The notes beneath the pieces are model-generated. The model was not told the origin of the DNA, searched no databases, and saw only the letters and a program-made list of their open reading frames with translations. Positions 15,841-23,248 of a DNA stretch of 43,465 bases are shown piece by piece. How positions within the stretch are numbered: position 1 is the first letter of the stretch; each line of letters opens with the position of its first letter. A program made the translations under genes and the position numbers. Source of the DNA: a virus. The DNA is taken from positions 1 to 43,465 of the IMG/VR virus record IMGVR_UViG_3300045747_000093; one strand, written 5' to 3'.

Positions 15841-16872
15841 ATGAGTTCCGCAAATCTGGACAGTGCCGATCTGAAAGCGGCTACATACAAAGGCTTGATC
15901 CGCGAAGATGTAATGAATCGCATCTTTGATATAAGCCGAATTCCACTGCCATTTACCGATTTGATTGGTAGTGATACGCACAAAAATGAATACTGTGAAT
16001 GGACGCTTGATGCATTAGCATCACCAAACATTGCCAATGCTGTAGTTGACGGCTCAGATGCTGGATCAACTAACACTGTTATTGGTACACGTGTTGGTAA
16101 CCATTCACAAATCTCAACCAAGGTTGTCCGCGTCTCTTTCCGTGCTGATGCATCTGATGTTATTGGTCGTACTAAAGAAACTTCTTATCAGGTAATGAGA
16201 CGCCAACAGGAGTTACGTCGTGATGTTGATGCAATCGCTCTTGTTAACCAAGCTTCAGTTGCAGACGATGGCGGCTCTACAGCAGGTAAAGTCGGTGGTT
16301 TGCCTAGTTGGTTGGCTTCTCATAACTATGGTGGTACCGCTGGTGGGTTCTCTACTTCTACTGGTCTTACTGTGGCCCGTACTCCTACTGCAGCTCGTGC
16401 ACTTACAGAAACTCTTGTTCGAGATGCAGTACAAGCTGTTTACCAAGACGGTGGCGATCCTACTGTTATGATGTCAATTCCTGGCGTCATCCGTAAATTC
16501 TCTGAATACCTGTTCACATCATCTGCCAGAGTGGCAACATTGATGGCTGACCAAGGTAAGTCCACGGAAGCGGCTACTGCTCTTGGTTCTGTTAACGTGT
16601 TTGTGACTGACTTTGGTACTTTGAAATTAGTTCCAAACCGTCTTCAGCAAACCCATACTGACTCTGGCTCAACCCAGGTTGCTGATGTGTTTATTCTTGA
16701 TCCTTCCTATCTGTCCCTTTCTTATATTAAAGGCTACAGAACAGAAGACTTGGCTAGAACAGGTTTGGCTGAAAACAAACACATGTCAGTTGACTGGTCT
16801 TTAAAAGTATTGACTGAAAAAGCGCATGCAATCATTGGTGATATTAGCACCACGGCTGCTGTAACCCTTTAA
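15841..16872 (+). CDS. Major capsid protein (SU10-like, DUF5309 type)
   Basis: 343 residues, HK97-fold coat protein. The features fit the SU10/DUF5309 family: FDISRIPLPFTDLIGSDTHK near residue 25, TRVGNHSQISTKVVRVSFRA near 80, RRQQELRRDVDAIALVNQAS near 115, and a C-terminal SVDWSLKVLTEKAHAIIGDI. GGGG precedes the ATG at good spacing. It is followed at once by a strong terminator, as is common for the most abundant late product. Neighbouring scaffold and portal genes confirm the head module. Confidence 0.92.
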   Translation: MSSANLDSADLKAATYKGLIREDVMNRIFDISRIPLPFTDLIGSDTHKNEYCEWTLDALASPNIANAVVDGSDAGSTNTVIGTRVGNHSQISTKVVRVSFRADASDVIGRTKETSYQVMRRQQELRRDVDAIALVNQASVADDGGSTAGKVGGLPSWLASHNYGGTAGGFSTSTGLTVARTPTAARALTETLVRDAVQAVYQDGGDPTVMMSIPGVIRKFSEYLFTSSARVATLMADQGKSTEAATALGSVNVFVTDFGTLKLVPNRLQQTHTDSGSTQVADVFILDPSYLSLSYIKGYRTEDLARTGLAENKHMSVDWSLKVLTEKAHAIIGDISTTAAVTL

Positions 16873-16904
16873 ATAAACAAACAGAATAATACCTGTATAG
16901 TTTT

Positions 16905-16946
16905 CCTACTGTGGTTATTCACCTTTCCACAGTAGGTTTTAATTTT
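16905..16946 (+). terminator. Intrinsic terminator after the major capsid gene
   Basis: CCTACTGTGG (16905-16914) and CCACAGTAGG (16927-16936) form a 10-bp perfect stem with a 12-base loop, followed by TTTTAATTTT. It is a textbook rho-independent terminator. It probably limits read-through from the capsid gene into the tail genes. Its T-run reaches the ribosome-binding site of the next gene. Confidence 0.88.
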
Positions 16947-16956
16947 GGAGAATGAA

Positions 16957-17328
16957 ATGGTAAGTACAACGACAACACCTGTAGCACCTAAGAAAGTTGC
17001 TCCACACCAAGAAGCTATTGAAAAAACACCTGTGGAAAATACATCCAACATACACAATGATGACCGTATTATCAGCACGCAAGAGCAAGCTGAGCGTGAC
17101 TGGTTAGCAGAGCCCAAAGACCTGTTAGCTGAAAGAGCTTATGCAAGAGCAGAGGGTAAAACTGTTGCTCCAAGAGCACCTTTGGCACATGTTGAAACTG
17201 TCCGTGTAAGAAACGTTTTTACACAGAATGTTGCACTTGAAAGTGGTATATTACTTCCAGGTGAAGAAGGCATTGCAACTATAGCTGAGTCCAGTAATCT
17301 TGTTGGAAAATATTTAGAGGTTCTGTAA
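16957..17328 (+). CDS. Small structural-region protein
   Basis: 123 residues. The first ~45 are Thr/Pro/Lys-rich and likely disordered (STTTTPVAPKKVAPHQEA). The last ~45 (VETVRVRNVFTQNVALESGI, then LLPGEEGIATI, ending KYLEVL) form a small beta domain like those of short phage proteins after the capsid gene. I chose ATG 16957 because GGAG lies 6 bases upstream; the longer TTG frame starts inside the terminator. The exact role (connector or decoration) is unknown. Confidence 0.7.
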   Translation: MVSTTTTPVAPKKVAPHQEAIEKTPVENTSNIHNDDRIISTQEQAERDWLAEPKDLLAERAYARAEGKTVAPRAPLAHVETVRVRNVFTQNVALESGILLPGEEGIATIAESSNLVGKYLEVL

Positions 17329-17660
17329 TGAGTGAGTCTGCTTTTGATGGCGTTATTAAATCTGAGTTTCTATCTCACATTGATGAAGTCTGTCATAGGC
17401 AGACTCAACCATCAGAGAATTTAATACTTGCAAGGAACGCCGAATTAAGAAAGAATCCTGGTGTTATATACGACCTTGGTGAACAAGGCGGTGACACGTG
17501 GGGAAGAATGGTGGCATCAATACCAATGAATATGTTTGAAAAAGCTATTCGTGATGGTTATGCGCTTAATCATAAAGATACAGATATAGCAGCTACCGCA
17601 ATGATGAATTATTTATTAACGCCAGATGGCAAAGCCTGTCTGGTTCAGGGGAAACGTTAA
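17328..17660 (+). CDS. Conserved phage structural-region protein
   Basis: 110 residues. The core NLILARNAELRKNPGVIYDL followed by GRMVASIPMNMFEKAIRDGY resembles a protein family found after the capsid gene in several podoviruses. In those, an RNAELRKNPG stretch is followed by a Leu/Ala-SIP motif. No enzyme motif is visible. It overlaps both neighbours by one base (TAATG). It is probably a minor head or head-tail component, from location only. Confidence 0.68.
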   Translation: MSESAFDGVIKSEFLSHIDEVCHRQTQPSENLILARNAELRKNPGVIYDLGEQGGDTWGRMVASIPMNMFEKAIRDGYALNHKDTDIAATAMMNYLLTPDGKACLVQGKR

Positions 17661-18223
17661 TGGGCCAGTTACGCTATACCGCAGCAGAAGATCAAACCAC
17701 TTTAAAAACAGCAGACGTAAGATTAGCTGAATCTTTTCAAGATGGTCGCAGAGGTTTAATTGCTGGAGCTAATACTAATCCTCACGTATCTGGCTCAGAG
17801 ACTTATGCAGCCTATGAAGCTGGATATGCACTAGTTACACCTGAAGGCCATTTTGATGGTGGTGCCTTAGCAATCCCAATCACCATGCCGGATTTGGCGG
17901 ATGAAACGATTGAGGATGCCAGTGCTCTCATTGTTGCCGCTGGCTTAGTCGTCGGCAAGATTACCGGCGCTTTTGGCGTAGTTACCAGTCAATTACCCGC
18001 TGCCGCAGCCAAGACGCAACCGGGCGATGTAGTGACGTTTACGGCGAAAGTAGAAGTCCCTGACCTGGAAGGCAAGACCGCCGCCGAAGCCGATGAAGCC
18101 TTGATTACAGCACATTTGGTATCTGGCGTAGTCACCGGCACAACTGGCGTGGTGACCGTTCAACTACCGCTTGCCGCAGCACTCGCTGTTAGCGGTTCAG
18201 CCGTTGCTTATACCATTGCTTAA
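17660..18223 (+). CDS. Rmf/CrpP-like N-terminus fused to two PASTA-like domains
   Basis: 187 residues. Residues ~20-60 (FQDGRRGLIAGANTNPHVSG, then YAAYEAGYA) follow the short helical G..G...G..xNPh....W..G pattern of Rmf/CrpP-like proteins. Two PASTA-like repeats follow: MPDLADETIEDASALIVAAG to about residue 127, then VPDLEGKTAAEADEALITAH to the end, each closing on a ThTSQLPAAAA/VTVQLPLAAA strand and a GD/GSxVxh strand. PASTA domains usually bind peptidoglycan fragments or act as spacers. G+C rises sharply where the PASTA part begins (35 of 60 bases at 18001-18060), which suggests a recombination joint at the domain border. A cell-wall-binding virion protein is inferred. Confidence 0.7.
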   Translation: MGQLRYTAAEDQTTLKTADVRLAESFQDGRRGLIAGANTNPHVSGSETYAAYEAGYALVTPEGHFDGGALAIPITMPDLADETIEDASALIVAAGLVVGKITGAFGVVTSQLPAAAAKTQPGDVVTFTAKVEVPDLEGKTAAEADEALITAHLVSGVVTGTTGVVTVQLPLAAALAVSGSAVAYTIA

Positions 18224-18331
18224 GTCATGACCGCTTTATACCTTAAACGAAGCGTTAACGTACTGACACGGGGCAACCCAGACATCCGTTCGCACGTATT
18301 GAAAACTAAAAGTATTTTGGAGAATAATAAC

Positions 18332-18817
18332 GTGGCAACTATACCCGTAACAATCACAACAACACGTCCTAATGACACAAATGCTTATGCGGTAGGTGAT
18401 GTTATTGGCTCCGCAACAGGCTCGACCGCAGCCGTTAAATTGCCTTCTATTGGCCCAACAGGTGGCGTTATACGTGTCACGGGTTCACGCCATGAAATTG
18501 ATGTTGCAGCAATACCTACGGTAACATCAGGACAATGGGGATTCGTCTTACACGTTTATAGTGCTGCACCTCCCTCCGCTTATGGTGATAATGCTGCATG
18601 GGACTTACCGGCGGGCGACCGGCCTTATTATTTGGGTTTTGTGGAATTGGGCGCACCTTTAGATACTGGCTCAACACTCTATATTCAGCAAACCGGCCTT
18701 GATTATGATTTTGAATTAACAACCGCCGATTTATGGTGTTATCACGTTACCAAAGGGGCTTATACGCCGACCGCATCAGCCGTTAAGACGACAAAACTTT
18801 ACGCAATGGCGATGTAG
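18332..18817 (+). CDS. Virion decoration-like protein
   Basis: About 161 residues, beta-rich, beginning MATIPVTITTTRPNDTNAYA and containing FVLHVYSAAPPSAYGDNAAW. Proteins of this type follow the capsid gene in many phages and are thought to be structural (decoration or head fibre). I prefer the GTG at 18332, preceded by TTTTGGAGAAT with good spacing, because the sequence then starts like its relatives. An in-frame ATG at 18227, without a Shine-Dalgarno site, would add 35 residues. The extra stretch may be a remnant of another joint, since it lies in the mosaic region. Confidence 0.7.
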   Translation: MATIPVTITTTRPNDTNAYAVGDVIGSATGSTAAVKLPSIGPTGGVIRVTGSRHEIDVAAIPTVTSGQWGFVLHVYSAAPPSAYGDNAAWDLPAGDRPYYLGFVELGAPLDTGSTLYIQQTGLDYDFELTTADLWCYHVTKGAYTPTASAVKTTKLYAMAM

Positions 18818-18819
18818 TC

Positions 18820-20391
18820 ATGCAGACTCAAAAGAAAGTTGTCTTGTTAACCAGTAACCCCAAGCCGGCGCTTGACCTGGATTTCTCGAAAACGCCACAG
18901 ATAGACTCACGGCTGACGTTTGCGCGCAGTACGACAGGCACAGTGGTTGACTTTGAAGGACTGGTTAAGACCGCTAAGGTTAATGAGGTGCGGTTTACTG
19001 GCGCTCGGCGGGTTGAGAATTTACTGCCCAATACAAGTTTTACAACAGGCTGGACAGCGACGAATTTAACAGTAGCCACAGGAATTGCTGACCCTTTAGG
19101 GGGTACAACAGGGGCAAGGCTTACAGCAACCGCTGGAAATGCAGAACTATATAAAACAATTCCTGCATTTGGTGTGGCGAGTTCTGCACTTTCCACAGTC
19201 TATATTCGCAGAGTTTCAGGCACGGGTGCAATACGGTTTTATAACCCAGCAACAACAGGATTCGTTGATGTTGCAGCGCAACTAACGTCTAGTTATAAAA
19301 GATTTACTTATGGGCAAGTATCGCTTTCGGGTGTATCGGTTCCCTATTTTGATTTGGTTATTGTTACCAATGGCGATGTGATAGAGGTGGCTTTCCCAAC
19401 GATGGAAAACGTCACCGGCCAAGCCAACCAGAACCCATCAGAATACGTGTCAGTTGGCGTTCTCTCAGCCCCTTGGCAAGGTGCGGGTAAAGATGGGGTG
19501 CAATACTTTACAACGACCAATGGCAACACCGTCAGCTCGAATGTTGTCACCGAAGCCGCAGGCACACCACTCACTAATGCCATCACCCTACTGGCCGAAG
19601 GAGCGCGGACGAATCTGTGTTTGCAGTCTGAAGGATTCTCAAGTGCAACATGGGTTAAAGATAATGTCACCGTTACCGCCAATTCAATCGCCGGGCCTGA
19701 TGGCGTCGCAACAGCCGACACATTAACGGCAAGTTCAGTGAATGGAACGGTTTTACAAACGATTACATCAGCAAGTTCTGAGCGTACCTTTTCTGTTTAC
19801 CTGAAGCGTAAAACAGGGACAGGTACCATTCAGCTTACGGTTGACGAAGGAACTACATGGGTAACTGTTGCAATTACGTCATCATGGGTCAGGTATTCAA
19901 TGTATAAGGCTGGGATAACTAATCCCAGGATTGGCATACGTATTGTGACTAATGGGGATGCCATTTACGCTGATGCGACGCAATTAGAAAATAATCCTAA
20001 TTACTCAAGCTACATTCCAACAACCACTGTAGCCCTCACCCGCGCTGCCGATGTAGCCAGTTTTACCGGCGCAGGCTTGTCTTGGTACAACAGTCAGCAA
20101 GGCACGTTTGCCATCACCGCGTCAGGTTCAGCATTTAAAGCCCCTTCCGACTTCGGCGCATTTGCTTTGACGTATGCCAGTCAAACGAAATACACGCTAA
20201 GTTATAACAACAGCGTAAAGAATGGCAGCACGTATCTTTATACCGCAGCCACTCTATCAAACCCCACCGAATACACTAGCGTTGCAGTACCGACAACGAT
20301 TTATGTTAATGCCGCTGGAATAGCCAATATAAGCCGTTTTACCTATTACCCGAAAGCTCTGAAGCTCAACAAGATGGCGGCTCTATTATGA
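18820..20391 (+). CDS. Fibre or spike protein with repeated jelly-roll domains
   Basis: 523 residues, Thr/Ser/Gly-rich, all beta. The start DLDFSKTPQIDSRLTFARST is typical of phage appendage proteins. Two related carbohydrate-binding-like domains follow: ENLLPNTSFTTGWTATNLTV (from ~residue 65) and RTNLCLQSEGFSSATWVKDN (from ~265), each with the GPDGVATA/PLGGTTGARLTA strand and a closing NGD(V/A)I strand. The C-terminus contains FTYYPKALKLNKMAALL, a common ending of such proteins. It probably recognises surface glycans. It lies in the higher-G+C segment and is followed, overlapping by 4 bases, by a zinc-ribbon gene. Confidence 0.72.
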   Translation: MQTQKKVVLLTSNPKPALDLDFSKTPQIDSRLTFARSTTGTVVDFEGLVKTAKVNEVRFTGARRVENLLPNTSFTTGWTATNLTVATGIADPLGGTTGARLTATAGNAELYKTIPAFGVASSALSTVYIRRVSGTGAIRFYNPATTGFVDVAAQLTSSYKRFTYGQVSLSGVSVPYFDLVIVTNGDVIEVAFPTMENVTGQANQNPSEYVSVGVLSAPWQGAGKDGVQYFTTTNGNTVSSNVVTEAAGTPLTNAITLLAEGARTNLCLQSEGFSSATWVKDNVTVTANSIAGPDGVATADTLTASSVNGTVLQTITSASSERTFSVYLKRKTGTGTIQLTVDEGTTWVTVAITSSWVRYSMYKAGITNPRIGIRIVTNGDAIYADATQLENNPNYSSYIPTTTVALTRAADVASFTGAGLSWYNSQQGTFAITASGSAFKAPSDFGAFALTYASQTKYTLSYNNSVKNGSTYLYTAATLSNPTEYTSVAVPTTIYVNAAGIANISRFTYYPKALKLNKMAALL

Positions 20392-20543
20392 AATATAAAT
20401 GCGCTATTTGTGGCTGGACAGGCGAAGAAAATGAGCTATACGACGATTATGCTATAGACGCTGATGGTGGTGAGATAGGGTCTAACACTGTATGCCCTGA
20501 ATGCTCAGGCTGGTCTTGTGAGAAAGTTGCAGATGATGATTAA
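20388..20543 (+). CDS. 51-residue zinc-ribbon (rubredoxin-like) protein
   Basis: The ATG overlaps the upstream stop (ATGA) and encodes MKYKCAICGWTGEENELYDD followed by an acidic segment, then CPECSGWSCEKVADDD. Two CxxC knuckles (C5-C8 and C36-C39) make a rubredoxin-like zinc ribbon; an extra cysteine sits at C44. Such small ribbons occur in phages without a known job and may bind nucleic acid or metal. It overlaps the start of the next gene. Confidence 0.68.
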   Translation: MKYKCAICGWTGEENELYDDYAIDADGGEIGSNTVCPECSGWSCEKVADDD

Positions 20544-20970
20544 GTTATTAATACTATTTCTTTTAGCAGGCTGCTCGGCTCAATATGACAGTTATCAACC
20601 TGCATCCAAGCTACCCGCTGGCTTTGACAAGGAAGCCATTAACCGCTATTTGTTAACCCAGTATAAGAACGTCCCGAATGAGCAAGTGCGTGTCATCTAT
20701 TACCGTGATGACAAGTATCTTAGCGATGAAATTGTTGCCAATGGGAGCTACACGGGTGCAGTTGCTAATGGGTTACAGATTGTTACTAATTGCGCGGCTA
20801 TACAATGCAATCAGGTGGTTTTAGCGCATAACCATCCTGGTGAATACTTTGCTTCAGCCAGCGGTATCGACTATGACAATGCCGATAAATTTGATGACAT
20901 GATGGCACAGGCGAAGATAACAGCGGCGTATGTAGTCGTGGGAACGTCAGAGGTTAATTGGATATATTAA
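20533..20970 (+). CDS. Lipoprotein with RadC-like JAB/MPN domain
   Basis: 145 residues. The N-terminus MMIKLLILFLLAGCS is a lipoprotein signal with lipobox LAGC, lipid-anchored at C14. The rest is a JAB/MPN metalloprotease-like fold related to RadC: QVVLAHNHPGEYFASASGID supplies H99, H101, S110 and D113, the zinc-binding HxH...S..D pattern, though with one extra residue before the Ser. I chose ATG 20533 (GTG 20518 and ATG 20536 are alternatives). Such domains normally cleave isopeptide bonds in the cytoplasm; an outer-membrane-anchored version in a phage is odd. The next lipoprotein gene overlaps it by one base. Periplasmic action is inferred from the signal. Confidence 0.72.
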   Translation: MMIKLLILFLLAGCSAQYDSYQPASKLPAGFDKEAINRYLLTQYKNVPNEQVRVIYYRDDKYLSDEIVANGSYTGAVANGLQIVTNCAAIQCNQVVLAHNHPGEYFASASGIDYDNADKFDDMMAQAKITAAYVVVGTSEVNWIY

Positions 20971-21323
20971 TGAAAACATTTGAACTAATATCAGATTCTA
21001 TAAAGGCCACCTTTCTGGTTATCTTTGTGTTGCCTTTCATCCTGCTAGTGCTTGTCACGGGTTGCTCAACCACACCTAAAAACTGCCAACAAGCTGCCTG
21101 GGAAGATGCTGGCCAAGCGATGGCAAATGTGCAATACCAGCTTAAAGAACAATTAGAGTGGGACAAATACGTAAACTGCACCATAACCAACGGGTGCGCA
21201 AATGCTCCGCTTTTATATTCAGTCAATTCGGGCTTAACGTCAGGCCCGTACAGTGATACCCATTACCGTGGTTTAAGTCCACGGCAAGCCTATGATAAGG
21301 CCATGTTGCTATGTGGAAAGTAA
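20970..21323 (+). CDS. Second small lipoprotein
   Basis: 117 residues. The first ~30 residues (SIKATFLVIFVLPFILLVLV) form a long hydrophobic signal ending in lipobox LVTGC, giving lipidation at C32. The mature part is polar, with five more cysteines (CQQAAWEDAG, NCTITNGCANAPL, final LCGK) that may form disulfides in the periplasm. ATG 20970 overlaps the preceding TAA, and its last 13 bases overlap the pectate-lyase gene. An o-spanin or superinfection-exclusion lipoprotein is possible, but no partner i-spanin is obvious. Confidence 0.65.
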   Translation: MKTFELISDSIKATFLVIFVLPFILLVLVTGCSTTPKNCQQAAWEDAGQAMANVQYQLKEQLEWDKYVNCTITNGCANAPLLYSVNSGLTSGPYSDTHYRGLSPRQAYDKAMLLCGK

Positions 21324-22654
21324 TCGTCTTACTGTTAATTTCATGCCAAGCATTAGGCGCGGCATTTCCTGGCGCGGAAGGCGGCGGGGCGTTGTCTATC
21401 GGTGGCCGTAATGGGGCAGTTGTTGAAGTTACTAATCTTAATAATTCTGGTGCTGGTAGTCTTAGAGCTTGCGCTGAAGTGCAGAGAAACCCCAGAACTT
21501 GCGTTTTCAGGGTGGGCGGATCAATCCACTTATTAACCCCCATTGCTATCAGAAACCCTTATATCACCATTGCCGGACAAACGGCGCCGGGGGGTGGCAT
21601 ACAACTTGAGTCAAAAGGCGTTGCTTCCGTAATACTAAACATCAGCACCCATGATGTGATTATCCAGTACGTTAAACTCAGAAAAGGCTATGCAGCCAGT
21701 TGTACGTATGCAAGCCAAGGTTGTGGCACTAATCTTGGCATTTGGGGCGGCTATAACATCATCGTTGACCACTTGTCGTTAGCCTGGTCTATGGATGACT
21801 CGGTGAATTACTGGGGTGTTATGCGTGATACCACTATCCAGAACAGTATTGTTGCTGAAGGTTTAAAAGTTCAGTCCACGGCGTTTAACATCGGTAATGG
21901 TGCCGGTGGTAATATTGATATCCACCATAATTTATTAATGACGTTTCACTTACGAATCCCAGAATATCAGGGCGTTGCCAGTTCTCGACTGGTAAATAAC
22001 ATTTTCTACAATAACGAAGTGTTGAACGTGCAGTTGTTAACCGGCACCACGGGCAAAGTTGATTCTATTGGTAATGTATTTAAGATGGGGCCACTTAGCC
22101 AAACCGCAGCGAATAAAAGCCCTGAGTTGGTCGGTGGGGGGAAAACGTCTTTGTATATGCTAAGTAATAGGGGTCGTCATCAAGCTAATCCAGCGGGAAA
22201 CCAGTGGGGCATGGCTTTTGTGGGAAAGTATAATGATGTGACAACCGGGCCTTGGCCGACTTCAGGCAGACGCGCTACACCACTGACTAAGACATTTATC
22301 CCGATTGTCCCCACCTCAACGGCGGGCTTGATTGACAGCTTATTGCCGACGGTAGGCGCATCCAGACGGCTCGATTGTGCAGGTGGCTGGGTGATGAATA
22401 GGGATAGTGTGGACACTCGCTTAGTCAAACAAGTCCAGACTAACACCGGCAATAAGACGATTATCGCCAAAGAATCAGACGTGGGCGGTTATCCAACATT
22501 GGATAAAGGCACACCCTGTCCTGACAACGATAAGGACGGAATGCCGAACGCTTGGGAGCTTGGGCATAAACTCAACCCTAATAACGCAGCAGACCGCAAC
22601 TACACGGCGGCTAATGGTTATAGGAACCTCGAAAACTACCTGGCGGGCTTATGA
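21311..22654 (+). CDS. Secreted pectate-lyase-like beta-helix protein
   Basis: 447 residues. A Sec signal peptide (MWKVIVLLLISCQALGA) is followed by AFPGAEGGGALSIGGRNGAV, the typical start of bacterial pectate lyase family proteins. Then come VVEVTNLNNSGAGSLRACAE, ITIAGQTAPGGGI, and beta-helix coils with IVDHLSLAWSMDDSVN, the region of the calcium-binding Asp residues. The C-terminus (CPDNDKDGMPNAWELGHKLN) is a calcium-binding DxDxDG motif as in secreted plant-wall enzymes. The target may be an acidic exopolysaccharide rather than pectin. Phage spikes do not need signal peptides, so this looks like a captured bacterial secreted enzyme. Composition is G+C-rich compared with the early genes. 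Confidence 0.82.
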   Translation: MWKVIVLLLISCQALGAAFPGAEGGGALSIGGRNGAVVEVTNLNNSGAGSLRACAEVQRNPRTCVFRVGGSIHLLTPIAIRNPYITIAGQTAPGGGIQLESKGVASVILNISTHDVIIQYVKLRKGYAASCTYASQGCGTNLGIWGGYNIIVDHLSLAWSMDDSVNYWGVMRDTTIQNSIVAEGLKVQSTAFNIGNGAGGNIDIHHNLLMTFHLRIPEYQGVASSRLVNNIFYNNEVLNVQLLTGTTGKVDSIGNVFKMGPLSQTAANKSPELVGGGKTSLYMLSNRGRHQANPAGNQWGMAFVGKYNDVTTGPWPTSGRRATPLTKTFIPIVPTSTAGLIDSLLPTVGASRRLDCAGGWVMNRDSVDTRLVKQVQTNTGNKTIIAKESDVGGYPTLDKGTPCPDNDKDGMPNAWELGHKLNPNNAADRNYTAANGYRNLENYLAGL

Positions 22655-23058
22655 GTAACCCGGACGACTACCCACAACGACGGGCAGATGACCGGGCGGC
22701 AATGGGTTTGGTTTATACGCTGACTGAACGGGTAAGTGCCATTATTCAGCGTTTTGATGATTACGCAGAAAAGCAGGAAGCGGTACAACGAGACATCCGC
22801 ACCAAGCTGGATAATCATGAAACGATGGTGATTAAAGCCCTGAACTCGTGGCAATGGTTCGCGATGATTGTCAGTGTACTGAGTGGTTGTATTGCTGGCT
22901 TATTTGTCTGGGGTTACACAGAATACTCAATGCTCCGTGATTCGGTATTAATACATCATTCCGAATCTGAACAAGTTTGGGAAAAGCAAAAAGATATCAA
23001 CGAAACCGTTGAAGAACAAATAAAAATGTTACTGGGAGGTAATAGAGGTGGACATTAG
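22651..23058 (+). CDS. Membrane-anchored coiled-coil protein (holin or spanin candidate)
   Basis: 135 residues. The N-terminus is charged (YPQRRADDRAAMGLVYTLTE) and helical to about residue 65. One transmembrane helix follows (FAMIVSVLSGCIAGLFVWGY, ~68-90), then a polar helical tail (QKDINETVEEQIKMLLGGNR). The topology does not match classical two- or three-span holins. It could be an i-spanin-like or membrane-anchoring lysis protein. Its ATG overlaps the upstream stop (ATGA), and its end overlaps the holin-like gene that follows, which supports a lysis pair. Confidence 0.62.
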   Translation: MSNPDDYPQRRADDRAAMGLVYTLTERVSAIIQRFDDYAEKQEAVQRDIRTKLDNHETMVIKALNSWQWFAMIVSVLSGCIAGLFVWGYTEYSMLRDSVLIHHSESEQVWEKQKDINETVEEQIKMLLGGNRGGH

Positions 23059-23245
23059 GTGGAATGAGCCAAGTACAAAAAGGGGTCTGGTCTGGATTCT
23101 AACCAGCATTGTAAGCATCTTCGCGCCGTCGATGGGAACTAACCCTGAAACAGTCTGGGCAATTGGCGGTGCGGTTGCAGGTGCGCTAGGCGTGACTTTG
23201 CCGGATAGGCAAATTGATAAAATATTTTCACGTAAAGGTGACTAA
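23048..23245 (+). CDS. Small holin-like protein
   Basis: 65 residues starting at a GTG with GGGAGGT upstream. It has two hydrophobic segments, GLVWILTSIVSIFAPSMG and ETVWAIGGAVAGALGVTL, and a charged C-terminus (DRQIDKIFSRKGD). That is the layout of small class II holins. It overlaps the preceding membrane protein by 11 bases. No endolysin gene is adjacent, which is unusual. Confidence 0.6.
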   Translation: MDIRWNEPSTKRGLVWILTSIVSIFAPSMGTNPETVWAIGGAVAGALGVTLPDRQIDKIFSRKGD

Positions 23246-23248
23246 CAA

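Noticed and set aside
18828-19196. Antisense frame of 122 residues in the fibre gene
   Set aside because: Val/Ser/Ala-rich mirror of Thr/Gly codons; no start context.
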